DNA from: Hymenopus coronatus | Taxonomy: Eukaryota; Arthropoda; Insecta; Mantodea; Hymenopodidae | Reading direction: 5' to 3' | Assembly (NCBI GenBank): GCA_030762935.1 | Contig: CM060897.1 | Location: 107,350,176-107,414,175 of the forward strand | DNA length: 64,000 nt | Notes under the pieces: model-generated | Told to the model about the DNA's origin: nothing | Database searches by the model: none | The model's input: only the letters and a program-made list of their open reading frames with translations | Made by a program: the position numbers and the translations under genes | Shown: piece after piece, positions 43,691-55,403 of the stretch | Layout: each line of letters begins with the position of its first letter | Numbering within the stretch: the first letter of the stretch is position 1

Positions 43691-44640
43691 TTTTATAAAT
43701 TATTAGAATGCTTCATAGTGTTAATCCCAATTGGTTTTTAGAATTGTGTCTTGGGAATTTGTGATTATATGTTTTGTAAAAATTATTCCTTGACTTTTTT
43801 GACCTTTTGCTTTGCCAGTTTGTGAACTAGGGCTCCAGTTCAGTAAGGATATTCTGAATGAGTTTAAATGACTGTACCATTTATTTGGAGTAGTGTCATC
43901 TGCATACACATAGTGTAATATTTATATTTTTAGGCATGTTTATGTACAGATTGAATAGTATAGGCCAGAGTGGGCTGCTCTGAGGTATGCCCCTTTTAAT
44001 TGTTCTAATAATGGACTGAAATGCCCTGTCTTTTAGGTATTTGCTGCTAATTTTATTAGTAAGTCAGGGATGTCTAGTAAGGCTAGATTTTTCAGTATGC
44101 TTGCATGCCATACTTTGTCAAAAGTCTGCTCAAAGTCTAGAAGTAATGCTCCTGTTCACTTTCACATGCTATATGTAATAATATTCTTAGTGACTCCTAG
44201 AAGTTGTAGAATGTTTGTACTGGAAGTTGAATTATTCTGAGATAAATATATCTTGATAATTGCAGCATTTAGGCTTTTTAATATTCTTTTGGTAACTTTC
44301 CTAGTGTGTTGAAGATTTATTGTGCTATATTAATTAGGATTTTTCGTAAAGTGAAGCATGTGGATAATCTTTTAGGGAATAGCTCATGTTAAGATATGGT
44401 TGTAAATTGCCGTGAATAATTGCATTGTGTCTTCAGGTAGATGCATGAGGGCAACATTCAGGATTCAGTCAGCTCCTGGCACTTTTCTTAATAGGGAGGT
44501 GTTTCATCAAGTATTTGATTTCAGAGGGGCAAATTGTTGTTGGTTTTTTTTTATTTATTTATTTATTTTTTTTTTATTACTAGATTGTGAAGTTGATATT
44601 TGTGAAAGTGTTGAGTTTTTGTCTGTCTGCTCTAAGGTTT

Positions 44641-45299
44641 GTACAAGAGTGCTACAATTGGCATTAGTGTGACAGCTTTATCTTGATCAATGGTTGCAAT
44701 TGATTAGAAAGGGGGGATATGTGAACTCTCTCATGTGCTAGATTGTGTTGTGTTCATGGTGTAGTTAGTCTGAAAGAACTTCATTGAACTGTGTTTTTTT
44801 CAAAATCTCAAATACAGTTAACACTTACTGCTGATCTCAGTTGGCATAGGCAATATTTAATGGTTGGCCTCTGGCTTCTCTGTGCATACATATTTAGGAA
44901 CTCGGATCAGTCATATTGTGAATTCAGGCATTTAAAAAAACCTCTGATCCATTAGTTAGTGCTTAGCATAGATAGATACTTTATTTCATCTTTTCAGATG
45001 CAAACTTCATAAATGCATAGTTACTTTCCTGGAGTTGCTGAATTTGGTATCATGTGCAGTTAATACCCTGGTTATTTATGTATATGTACTTTTCTCTCTA
45101 ATTGTACATTTTTATGCCCTACCAACTTACTCTATTTCTCTCTTTTATAACTTGCAATCTTATCAGTTTTATTCTTTGGTGATTTTCCTCCCCTATTTCT
45201 CTCTTACTTTCCCTGTGTAATTAACTAGTTGTTTTAAGTGCACTATCTCTGATGGTAACTTTTCTCAGTTTTTTTCCATATTTTTGCTCTCCACATTTT
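44641..45299. other. Giant Csp intron, nothing recognised
   Basis: AT-rich, becoming pyrimidine-rich from about 45100. Confidence 0.4.
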
Positions 45300-45990
45300 A
45301 ATTTCTTCGCACTCAATTATACAGTGTAAATCGTTATCGACATTGCCACATAGTGGCCATAGATCTTTATTCAACTTTTAGGCCTTTTAATAACATTCTG
45401 TTTTTGCCCATACTGACTCTCCTTCCATTTTTCACAGACATCAATGTATTTTCTTTTACCCATTCTTTCTTAACATTCCTATATAATATTAAAGTACTTT
45501 TATCCCTTAAGCTACCTATTATTTTTGTTTCCCTATATTACCTATTGTCGCTTTCACTTTATTCCATAATTTTTGTCCCCCTACCGACTGTTGGTTTGTC
45601 TAGCTCACTTAATTCAACAATTTCCTTTAATTGACATATCTAACTGCCTTGCTGTTTTGCTGATACACGAATCCTAAAACACTTTAAGAATATTTCCTTC
45701 TGGTGCTTGGAACCTGTTTCAATATTTCACTATCCATATGACTACTGATCCCTTCCTCAGAGCTGTTCCCAATCCAACTAATACTACTTCATTTGGAGCT
45801 TTTCTTGGTAATCCCAATATCATTTTGCAAAAGGTCCTATGAATTTGATGTATACATTCCCACCCTTTTTCAGTCCCCCACACCTCTATTCTATGCATCA
45901 TTCTTGACTCCACTGTTGCTCAGTGCTTGGCAAGTGGCAGCATCCAATGAATATGCATTAGCTGAAGACTTGGCCTTGGCTATGTGATTG
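45300..45990 (-). pseudogene. LINE ORF2 C-terminal fragment
   Basis: A minus-strand frame (45913-45719) reads 'MESRMMHRIEVWGTEKGWEC', then 'IHQIHRTFCKMILGLPRKAP' and 'NEVVLVGLGTALRKGSVVIW'. This is the post-RT region of arthropod LINE ORF2 proteins ('YGSEIWG.xxGW..I..VH.RFCKKILG.P...N'). Same family as 16100-17080, with better coding preservation. The pyrimidine-rich plus strand to its left is probably the element's 3' part. Confidence 0.7.
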
Positions 45991-46429
45991 GCCAGTAAGC
46001 TTACATCATGGCAGCTGCTAGCTGTGTGGATTAAATGCTTGGTGAAATGTGTTTTGCGAAGATAGCTGTTAAAAGCATTGGAAAGAATATGTCATACAAG
46101 AGGTACAAAATCCCATCCTTTTACATTTACATTTCACTTATAGTTTGTGATTGTTTGTGATTGATTACGTGCACAGATTGGTTTGGCATCTGTAATCGCT
46201 CAAAATAATTTGATCCTTGCTTTTTACTATGTACTGATTTTAGCAGGATTAGAAGTTTGTTAGAATGGCTGAATGCAGCACACGAATGCAAAGTTGGTTG
46301 GAACACACCACCAGTTGGATAAATTTCAGACACTGTTGTTGGTGCAAACCTAATGAAATAGGCAGAATAGTGAGATGAGTTTCTGAAATAAAAATTGCCA
46401 GCTGTAATATTCTCAATTTTATCCAAGTG
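45991..46429. other. Giant Csp intron, possibly part of the following transposase fragment
   Basis: The 140-codon minus-strand frame over 46127-46549 overlaps the transposase fragment read on the plus strand and is probably its antisense shadow. Nothing else is supported. Confidence 0.35.
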
Positions 46430-46965
46430 TTGTGTTTGCCTACGATGTTCAAGTTTCACTTGAATTGACGAGTTAACTCTCAAAATAATTGCTACTGGGC
46501 TACTTAAAATCCAAAGCTCATATACACCAAAGTCCACTAAATGATCCAAAAATTGGTGTTTGGAGTGTGCGACTTTAATTGGTGAAATGATACTGTTGAT
46601 ACTGGTGCCAAAGCTTAATTTTGGAACAGTTTTCCCCCCAATTGACAGATGAGTGTAGACAGAACATATTTCAACAAGACAGGGCTACAGCAATTGGTTG
46701 CAATTGCTGAAGTCTTTGTGACAGTGTAGGGATTTGGTCTGTTTGATCCCCAGACCTTACACTTTGCGATGTTTATTTGTGGGGCAGTTTGAAAGGACAA
46801 AGTGTATAAATCTAATCTCCAAACATTATGAGAACTACAAAATAATATTCAAGAAGAAATAACCAACATATCCCAAGAATTGCAACATGTGTAAGCAATC
46901 TGTTAAGATGCTGCAATGCCTGTCTTCGAGCACAAGGAGAATATTTCCAACATCATCTTTTAAAA
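46430..46965 (+). pseudogene. IS630/mariner-type transposase fragment, C-terminal half
   Basis: The plus strand reads 'RVNSQNNCYWAT' and 'NPKLIYTKVH' (the 'NxQNxRYWSxENP' block after the first catalytic Asp), then 'VFGVCDFN' (usual VWCxxS), 'RTYFNKTGLQQLVAIAEVFV' (usual YFQQDGAxxHTA, with the second Asp changed to Lys-Thr context), 'DPQTLHFAMFICGAV' (usual SPDLxxxDFFLWGxL) and 'NNIQEEITNISQELQHV'. It is badly decayed and has lost catalytic residues. It may be the same family as 14240-14860. Confidence 0.75.
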
Positions 46966-47589
46966 GGTAAGCAATTAAGGGACATTCAATATTGTAATTT
47001 GTGAAATAATAGTTCTAGTTGATCTCGTCTGTTCAACCTATTCATTTCAATGCATAAGATAGTATGCGTGAGGAAAAAATGCCAGGAGGGAAGTAGCACA
47101 TGACTGTGGTACAGGTGCCTAAAAGCGTGGCAGCTTAATCTGATAACCATGTAATTTGAGCAGCCAAATATTTCATTTAACTGCTTGCAGGTGCCTTCCC
47201 CCACTCAAGAATGTTGAACCAATTGGTACGAGATTTGGTATGTAAAATTAGGTTCAACTTCAGAATATGCTAAATTGTATTATAGTTACTTTCCCCCTTG
47301 CCAACTGGGCTGGGTGTAATTGTGCAAAGAAAGAAAAGGAAATTGATATAAGTATACTTCTGATCATCCATGTGTGAACTATTCAGTTTGTGGATTATCC
47401 ATGCATTCCCCTTCCGCCCAATTATTATTATGATTATTATTATTTATTGTTATTTTATATATTTTTTTTTTCAACACATTTTTTTTTTCTGCTATCTCTT
47501 TTACAAATTTCTTTTAACTTGCTTCATTGACACATGCTGATTAACATCAGAAAAACTTAATTTGTTTTTAAAATACATGGAACAGGCAG
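46966..47589. other. Giant Csp intron, simple AT repeats
   Basis: Contains ATT-rich simple sequence (about 47421-47455) and poly-T runs. No feature beyond that. Confidence 0.4.
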
Positions 47590-47596
47590 ACCGATA

Positions 47597-47672
47597 ACAA
47601 TGGAAATGGTACTCTATTGTCATGTGGTGATCATTTAAACAATGGAAATGGCACTTATTGTCATGCGGAGGG
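47597..47672. repeat. Short tandem duplication, about 42-base period
   Basis: 'AACAATGGAAATGGTACTC' followed by 'TATTGTCATGTGG' recurs as 'AACAATGGAAATGGCACT' followed by 'TATTGTCATGCGG'. Two units only. Confidence 0.8.
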
Positions 47673-47679
47673 TTCTTTA

Positions 47680-48534
47680 TTGCTGTTTCCTAAGAAAAAC
47701 AATACCTAGGCACAGAAGTAGAATAAGCTTTTGAACAAAGAATACATGTTGAAAAAAGCTTTTAAACATAATTTCCTATTTACATATGTATGTTGTACCT
47801 TGAAAGCATTAAATTTCAGATTTATTGATTATTCATGCGTCTTCTCCCCCACATTACCCCGGATAATCAAGAGTATAATATATGTAAAACTACTTTTGTG
47901 AAAAAGTTGCTTAAAAATAATTTAGAACTTCCGTGTTTTTGTTCAGCATTTTTTAAAAATTGGTTGGGATGAAAAGGGAATGAAAACAATTCATTAGTAT
48001 TACTCATGTACAAAAACAATGCATACAATTTTGGATCTTTTAATGCTATTTTGTGGTTACTCTAGGAAGCATGAAGTTCTAATTGTACTTGTACCGTAAG
48101 CAATTGACACATTTTATGTACTACCATGCTTTTCCCTCACACTGCAGCAACTGCAAGGCAGCTAGCATACATGCCAGCTGCAACAGCCTGGACTCCTGCC
48201 AAAACAGGTATAACTGTGCAACTGTCTTGCTTTCTCATCAAATACAATGATTATAATGCACATACTTTAAGCCTCTGATGAGAAAATATCTTCTGGGTGT
48301 TCTGCTTTCTGAAGGTATGAGTGGGGACAATGCCAGAAGACAGCTCACGATGTATACCATAGATAGATTTACCATCTACATTACATACATCATGCAACGT
48401 TAGTATCCCAGTATGTATTTAGCAGTACTAGCAGAAGAGCATATGTTTTTCAAGAGCAAGCCTTGTTGATGTGTTAAAAGTGAAGCCATAATCTTTCTCA
48501 GTTAATGTTAAGAGTTGTTGAAATTTAGTAATTG
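47680..48534. other. Giant Csp intron; one splice-flanked 60-base candidate exon
   Basis: Otherwise AT-rich and featureless. At 48148-48207 a good acceptor (TTTTCCCTCACACTGCAG) and donor (CAG/GTATAA) flank 60 bases; see the findings for why I do not call it an exon. Confidence 0.35.
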
Positions 48535-48737
48535 AAATTTAGTTGAGTCGATTTTGTAACACTACATCACTTACTTTTTTATTTCGGAAAACATGTTTCA
48601 GAAGCCATGTGCTTCCATTGTCAATTTCTTTGGTCAACCAAAGGAATTGACAATGGAAGCACATGGCTTCTGAAACATGTTTTCCGAAATAAAAAAGTAA
48701 ATGATGTAGTGTTACAAAATCGACTCACTTAATTTCA
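48535..48737. mobile_element. PLE 3' end as a near-perfect foldback palindrome
   Basis: Two arms of about 95 bases (48535-48632 minus, 48640-48737 plus) are inverted copies separated by a few bases (TGGTCAACCAAA). The arm text ('GACAATGGAAGCACATGGC', 'TTCTGAAACATGTTTTCCG', 'AATGATGTAGTGTTACAAAA') parallels the end of the PLE at 29023-29110 ('GTGATGTAGTGTTAAAAAA'). Each arm carries a hammerhead-like motif. The palindrome would fold into a long hairpin as DNA or RNA. Confidence 0.8.
48643..48685 (+). ncRNA. Hammerhead-ribozyme-like motif in foldback PLE end
   Basis: GGAA 48643-48646 (stem I), UUGACAA 48647-48653 (core), GGAAGC 48655-48660 with GCUUCU 48666-48671 (stem II), GAAA 48672-48675, self-complementary ACAUGU 48675-48680 (stem III), U 48681 (cleavage base), UUCC 48682-48685 (stem I). 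As in the PLE at 29 kb, C3 is U and G8 is A. Confidence 0.65.
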
Positions 48738-49679
48738 ATTGTTAAAACACATCACTGTCTCAAAGTCCACCATATATTAGGATAATTAAGAGTTGTTGTC
48801 AACACATTCTGTACAGCCACATTTGCCATCGTACAAATGAAATGTCGGAAGAATGCAATTGTAAAGTATTATTAAATAATATTTAACTTATACTTGTGAA
48901 GTGTTCAATAGTAATGTAATTCTTTTTGTTGGAGTCCAATTTCCTTTAAATCAGTTTCACATTAGAACTTTCCAGTTGTTCAATTTCCTTTTGAAATTTC
49001 CCTACACCATAAATTCAGATACAAGCTTCACAATTTGATGATAAAAATTGAATTTCTTTTCAAAAGGACATTAAAAACATAGTTTCACTCCTAAATTCAG
49101 AGATAGTTTTCTGGCTAAAAGCCATTGGATTCCTGTGATACTTATATCCAGCACAATCCTGAAGGAACACGGAACCCATTAGGCAGATGTTGTTTGGATG
49201 AAATCATTTTACCCACCCACCCTTGTTTGCCATCTTTTTTTTATATATATATATATATGACAAAGTAACACCATTATCAATTAAATCTACTATATGCACC
49301 AAAAATAGCAATAAATCAATACTGCCAACCTATGAAAATGTTGCTGACCTGAAAATCTGCAATTTTGGGTAATTTGGGTGGGTTTAGGCTTCATATATTC
49401 AATGGTTTTGCCATGGTTTATTGGGGTTTAGCGTCAGATTCCTTGGCTATGCCCTGTCATCGTATTGCTACACTCCTCTCCCTCTAAAAGGTCCCTTGGC
49501 TACACTTAAAGACAAGGACAAAAGCAATGAGACATTCTGCTACATTTATGGAGGAAAATGATTCAGTATTTAGAATTTAGGAAAGTGAAAAAGTTAATTA
49601 TATACGCATTAAGTGAAAAAGTTACAAAAGTTAAGATGAAGGCTTTAAAAGCTGGGTTATGGCAATTAAAAGGAAACAA
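48738..49679. other. Giant Csp intron, nothing recognised
   Basis: AT-rich with a short (TA)n at about 49241-49258. Confidence 0.4.
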
Positions 49680-50440
49680 AACTGAGCTTGAAGGCTGTAG
49701 TCCACTGGGCTTCTCTTGTTTCCCCAGACTTTTTGCTTGTGTCTGCAGCAAACATCTTCAATGGTGTGTGCTTCTTCTCTGTGGCCTCTCAATAGTGACT
49801 GGTAGGCTGTATGGAGTGACTGTTTTATATACTGTAGAAGGTACTGTTCTCGCAGTACCTGGTTGGTCTGGGTTGTGGTTCCCCTGCATCTGTGTTGTCT
49901 GATTGGTGCATGTGTTTTCCTGTTTGATCTGTTCTGTAAGGCTGGGTACCAAATTTTATTTAATCAGTGTTTCTTTCTATTGAAATTGTATGTCTGTAAA
50001 TCTCGATTGCTTCATGGTGCAGACATGTATAATAATGAAAAGCAGAGGGGAACATGTGATTCATTATGACGAAACTGACATCTTCTCCTCCACTACTCAT
50101 TATATATGTCTGCACCATGAAGCAATCGAGATCTACAGACATACAAACACATTCAAAAGAAAAGAAGAAATACTCAGATTAAATAAAATTTGGTACCCAG
50201 CCTTACAAACAGATTGAACAAGAAAACATATGCACCTATCGGACACAACGTGGATGCAGGGGACTGCAATCTAGACAATCAGGTCGCGTGAGGGCAGTAC
50301 CTCTGAGCCGGCCACTCCAGACAGCATACCAGTCGCTATTCAGAGGCCACAGAGGGGATGCACATGGCATTAAAGATGCTTGCCGCAGCCACAAACAAAA
50401 CATCTGGTACATACATATTTTGCCTCATAACTTATAAGTT
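49680..50440. mobile_element. PLE 3' ends, head-to-head inverted pair (third case)
   Basis: The left arm (about 49680-50040, minus) and the right arm (about 50085-50440, plus) are inverted copies: compare 'AATCTCGATTGCTTCATGGTG' at 50000 with 'CACCATGAAGCAATCGAGAT' at 50113. The right arm codes 'LHHEAIEIYRHTNTFKRKEE' and 'ILRLNKIWYPAL', the 'EAIEIxKHxxxFNRxxGxxLxxxWxPAL' segment that ends PLE endonuclease proteins. Downstream text 'TTAAAGATGCTTGCCGCAGC' and 'CAAACAAAACATCTGG' resembles a decayed hammerhead region. The arms are more diverged than those at 27-29 kb. Confidence 0.75.
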
Positions 50441-50814
50441 TAGATTTGAGAAATAAGCTCTACACATTTGACTATACCGGGTGTTAATACACAATTACTC
50501 AGTGTTTTCGTGTTCTTATTTCATTGCATGTGATTGCAATAAATATAATTTTCTTAGAATTCATCAGATACTTAAAGACAAATTACTGTTTTAAGCATAA
50601 CTAGTTTATATTGCAAAAAACAGTTATACATCCAGCATCCGAAAATAGATGATGAATGCTCTTTAATTTGTTTGTTTAGCTTAACATCCTTTAACCTGGT
50701 ATGTCATATCAGACAATGAATGACGTGGGTGAAATTATGATCAAATGAGCCTGGGGTCCATAGAGCTTAGTTATTTGACATTTGTGTTCCTAGGATAAGG
50801 GCAAATGGAACAAA
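50441..50814. other. Giant Csp intron, nothing recognised
   Basis: AT-rich; no feature supported. Confidence 0.4.
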
Positions 50815-50890
50815 AGCTTATCAGATTTGAGCGCAGTACCTCGTTGAATGTGAGGCATACGCCACCACCCCATCACAGAGGCAGGCATTC
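50815..50890 (-). repeat. tRNA-Val-like sequence (pseudogene or SINE head)
   Basis: The minus strand has a box A-like 'GATGGGGTGGTGGCGTATG', the anticodon region 'GCCTCACATTC' (CAC) and a box B-like 'CTGCGCTCAAATC'. It parallels 3067-3146, which supports a dispersed tRNA-derived repeat different from SINE-1. Confidence 0.5.
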
Positions 50891-51171
50891 ATCCTTTTGT
50901 TTCCATGTGAAGTAAAGCATAGGGAAACTTGTGATGCATTGGTGTGACTCAAGTTTAGCTTATTAAAATAAATAGCAATAAAGTTAAATACTAAGCATTT
51001 ATAGTTTGGTTTTGGCCTTGGCTCTATCCCAAGCGCTAAACATTACACGATAACACTGATTAACACAATGGAAATAATACACCTGTTACTATTACTCAAA
51101 TCAGTCAACTCCTTCCATAAGTCTAACACTTATTAAACAAATATTTGTTTATCAATTTGCCATACCCAAAA
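50891..51171. other. Giant Csp intron, nothing recognised
   Basis: AT-rich; no feature supported. Confidence 0.4.
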
Positions 51172-52042
51172 ATTACTTTCTCTACACATGCTATGCACAT
51201 AGTATATAGAGAAGGTATTGCATTCCACCCAAAAATTTGATATTGAGATTGTATCAAAATACACGTTTAAGGGACCGTGTATCCACAAAAAAACATTTTT
51301 AGAAAAAGGTCTGTCTGTCTCTAAACACAACTCAATAACGAAAAGTCTGTAAAATACCAAACTTGGTATTTAAGTTACATATTTTTGAAGGATGCAACAC
51401 AAAGATTTTGAGGAAAATCCCCCCCACCTCAACCTACCCTCTATGTGGAAAAAAATTTCGAAAAGTTTTATTTTCTCAAAAATGGTGTCACTATTTTGAT
51501 TAAAATACTGTATATTAAAAATGTATACACATCAAATACAATGTATATCTTGAATTTTCTGAGAATAGATTCTGAAGACTTCATAATTCTTAATAATAAG
51601 AATGATTTTGCTGGATTTTGCATAACTAATAATTCTTAAGAGATGGACAAAAACTTATTACACTCAAAATGTAGAGTGCCTTAAACACACAATTTGTCGT
51701 ATACATTTTTTTTCTGGAGTTGACCATTTTTGAGATATTCCTTGTTATTGGTTTGTTTTAAAATACTTAAACTTTTCTCATACAGGAACTTGTCAACTCC
51801 TGGCCATGCAAAAAATGGATTTCAATCTCATAGCAACCATATTTTAAAACATTTGAATGTCAGGTTAACCTAGTGTATCACCTTATTTCCCTTCTACTTA
51901 TAAGGAACTAAGTAATAAGATTGTTTCTGCCAGTGTTTATCTTGATTAGCATGAAGTGGATAGAAGAATAAGCTTATTAACAATAGTTTGTTACGGAGAT
52001 GTAGAGAAAGTCATGTGAATGGAATACATCAGATTTTTTTTA
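51172..52042 (-). mobile_element. REP-A, full-length copy, minus orientation
   Basis: Left end ACTTTCTCTACACATGCTATG with a good palindrome up to ATATAGAGAAGG; right end 'GTAGAGAAAGTCATGTGAATG' and 'GAATACATCAGATTTTTTTT'. The microsatellite site is reduced to 'GTCTGTCTGTCTC'. Confidence 0.87.
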
Positions 52043-52469
52043 ACTTGACATATTCAATTCTCTATTTTAGAGAAGTTAATGGTTTCTCCTGTACATGAAA
52101 TATGAATAATGTGAATAAAATACATCACAATGTAAAAGAGTACAAAACAAATATTAAACAGAGCATTACATTTAATAGCTATAATACTCCATACAACTGA
52201 TCCTTCCTCAGACGGTTAAAAAGAAAATGTGAAAGAGGCTCAACAGGCAGCAATTACATGTTTTCCAGAAATTGTTACTAATCTTGCATGGTGGTGCATC
52301 TTCAGTTCAATAAATGCATCACATATTTTGTGTAGCTTTAAATTAACTACCTGCTTTGTTATAGTAGCTATAAGGGTAGTATTAGCATGCAAAACTGAAC
52401 CATTCTACTGAAATTTACAGCACCCCTCCCCCCGCTCATTGTTTATCAGTTTTTGTATAAAATTCCTAG
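52043..52469. other. Giant Csp intron, nothing recognised
   Basis: AT-rich; no feature supported. Confidence 0.4.
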
Positions 52470-52752
52470 TTTAGTGTAACATGCTAGCTTCTGGTTCTTG
52501 AGGTCACAGGTTTAATCTGGCAAACTGATGGGTGTTTTTTCCTTCCTTTTTTCAGGAATAGAAATCCTTAACCTGACTTCATTTGGAAGGAAAGTAATGT
52601 TAGTGAACTGTGTTGTAGCTTTACAGCATGTAAAAGAACCTCAAGTCTGATAAAGAGCCCTCTTAGCAAAATTAAGCTGTTTTACACATCCAATGTAGAG
52701 TGCAGTGCTGAGAACCAGAGCAGTTAAAGAGCATCCAAAAATTAAACCTTCA
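52470..52752 (+). mobile_element. SINE-1 copy, degraded head
   Basis: Head remnants 'TAGTGTAACATGCTAGC' (box A) and 'TCACAGGTTTAATCTGGC' (box B). The body has 'TTCATTTGGAAGGAAAGTAA', 'GCATGTAAAAGAACCTCAAG' and the end 'GTTAAAGAGCATCCAAAAAT'. A REP-A copy begins a few bases later. Confidence 0.85.
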
Positions 52753-52756
52753 TTTT

Positions 52757-53590
52757 TACTTTCTCTAGCACTCGCATTCATACAATGTACATAATAGCTG
52801 AAAAGGTATTGTGTTCTACCCAAAAGTTTCAGGTCAAGATTTCACTGGAAATACAGGTTTTGAGCATGGAAAAAGCATTTTTTGAAAAAGGTCTGCATAT
52901 GTGTGTGTCTGTGAACAGCATACCTGGAAAACAATAAGACCGTTAAATACCAAACTTGGTATTTATGGTTAGTATCTTCCAAGGATGTGATGCAAAGATT
53001 TTCCCCTCACCACAAATTACCCTTTATGTGGAAACATTTTTGAAAACGTTTTCTCAAAAATAGCTCAATGTTTTTGGTTAAAATTCTGTATATTAAAGCA
53101 TTTACATTAAAAATATGTACATTTTGATCTTTCTGGGAATACCTCTCAAGACTTTTTTGTTTTGGATGACTTTTGCACAATTTTATATAACAGTTAAACC
53201 ATAAGAAAGAGACAAAACCTTACTGCACGAAAAATATAGATCTGGTTAAAAGACACAGTTTATGTCATACATGTTTTTCTTGTAGAGTTGACCCTTTCAA
53301 GATATTCCTTGTTATTGGTTTTAATTGTAAACTACTTAATTTTTCTCTTGCTGCCATGCAAAGCAAACTGAACCCTTTTGTTTTACATAGCAACCAGCTT
53401 TTAAAAGATTTGACTCGCTTTAACCTAGTGTATTCCCTTATTTCCCTTTTACTTACAAGGAAGCAAGTAATAAGACCAATTCTACTAACGTTTATCTCAA
53501 TTAGCATGATATAAATAAAAGAATCTTTTGTAAGAATAGTTTGAATATGGAACAGCTAAAGTTCTGAATGGAACACCTCAGGTTTTTTTG
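52757..53590 (-). mobile_element. REP-A copy, minus orientation
   Basis: The left end TTTTTACTTTCTCTAGCACTC has a decayed palindrome; the right end reads 'CTGAATGGAACACCTCAGG' then TTTTTTT. A TGTGTGTGTC patch marks the microsatellite site. Confidence 0.82.
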
Positions 53591-55403
53591 TATGGAAGTG
53601 CAGAAACATGCTATAATACTGATACAGAAATTTTCTGTAAGTTTACACAATGTATTAATATGACTGGTACTGCCAGATTTAACTAAACCCTGTATAGGGA
53701 ATCCATAGAATGAGCTTGTGCTTGACACCTCTGAAAGACACAAAATCTTGCCGCAGGGACTGACAGTTGACCCCACTTCTCCAGGAAAAACTGAAGATTC
53801 TGAAATGCTTCTTGTCTCTTTCTCATTCCACCCCATTACTCCTGTGTGCCCACATGGCTTTTGCCAAAAGGCTGATTTTTGCATTTCTACTTGGACAGGT
53901 TTTAGTACTCTTATTGCTGAGGTCTGTGGATGCAATCCATGCCGTAGTTATTGCTTGTCCAGAAGACAAATGGACTAGATGAAAAAAGCTCATTAGTAAG
54001 ATGCAGTTTTTTACTAGCTATAAAAAGCTGATTAGGAAAATAAGTGTTTAGTGCTTTCCTGACCAAAAGTTGGGTGGTGACATAATGCTGTAAATTATGA
54101 GATTAACTGACTATTAGCTATCATTTATAAATACATTTGTCATGCAAGTTTAATTGCTGAACATATTGTCTCTGCATTAGAGCTGATCAAGTCAGCTTTC
54201 AATCTTGCTTGTTTCTCACTGCCGCTAAATGCGCCTCTTGCAGCTGAATGCATAGCCTGACCAACGAGCATACAACAGAGTCTATTACTCACAAGAATCA
54301 TAAGTCTCATTAAAAGCAAGACTGCAGTATAATATGCAGAAACTCGCATAATCAGATCTTTAAGTTATTTTATTTCATGTTCAAATTATTAAGATTTAAA
54401 TAGCCTATCAGGATCGGGATGAAATTTAAATAACCCATGCTAGGAAAAGGATTAAAAACGAAATGTGGCATCACAGAATCTGCAGATATGTAGGTGGTTT
54501 CCACTTTTATTGCATTTAAGTGTGTATATATGTTATTACTCCTAAGACATTTATGTTGTAAGAAGTAATTCTCTTTTTGGTTGTAATCTGAACATGTTTA
54601 TACATAGCAACATACAGTATAGGTATGTCAGTACAGTTAATATTGCTGATTCAAACCGTTTACTGTGAACACATTTGGATATATGTACTGTTAAATGATG
54701 AGTTATTCCTTGGGCCCGGATTTTTAGCTTTTTATAAATGCAATTATAGCCTTACTATATTCTATTAGCCTGTTTTAAGTTTTTAAACAATTGTCCTAGC
54801 TTATTAATAATGTTCCTAGCCTTTTTAAGGGTTTTAAACTAATTTCCTACCTAATCAAGAAAGTTGAATACAGATGAAAATATGAAAACCATTTTACTTT
54901 ATGGAAGCATGCTATTAATTTGTTACATGCTATACTCGTGCTAGAATATTTTAATTAAAAAATTCAGCATGTATTTTTAATATATAGCACTCGCTTAAAA
55001 CAAACTTCACATTTCAGCTGTGTTTCTGTATACAACCTTCTACATTTCCAAATTTTCTGTTTTTTAATATTTCCCTTGGCAGAAAAAGATCTTTCAACAT
55101 CGCAAGATATCATTGGTGTATATTTCATACACGCAGTTTCTATACCAAGATAAAAATCATGTTAAATTATTTCCCTGGCTAACCCCACATGCACACTAAA
55201 CAAATTTTCAAACAAAAATTGTAATTGAAATGAATTTAAGAAAAAGTTGATACATTTTCTACTGAGGATAAAAAAAAAAAAAAGTTTAGTGAGTTTTAGG
55301 TCTTAATGTCCCATTTAGCTTTTTATTTTGAATAAGATTTACACATCAGCACCCAAACTGCTTGAAACATAAAAGTACTTTGAAACTTTCTAGCTTATAA
55401 GGG
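53591..55403. other. Giant Csp intron; one GC-richer patch
   Basis: The patch 53690-53985 is less AT-rich than the surroundings and is open in more than one frame on both strands (for example + 53718-53978). No family is recognised. The rest (54.0-55.4 kb) is AT-rich and featureless. Confidence 0.35.

Larger units (their letters stand above)
42950..44640 (-). pseudogene. Jockey-like LINE reverse transcriptase fragment
   Basis: On the minus strand from right to left: 'LLRKVPGAD' and 'NVALMHLPEDTMQLFTAIYN' (RT motif 0/1 region, 'KAPGxDxIxNxxLKxLP'), 'TRKVTKRILKSLNAAI', 'GALLLDFEQTFDKVWHASIL' (motif A, DFxxAFDxVWH), 'LLDIPDLLIKLAAN', and 'LHYVYADDTTPNKWYSHLNS' (motif C with YADD), then 'KSQGIIFTKHI'. 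Stops and shifts are frequent. A different PLE 3' end (43450-43690) lies within its downstream part. Limits at the left are uncertain. Confidence 0.8.

Noticed and set aside
46127..46549. Minus-strand open frame of 140 codons
   Set aside because: It overlaps a transposase fragment read on the opposite strand; most likely an antisense shadow.
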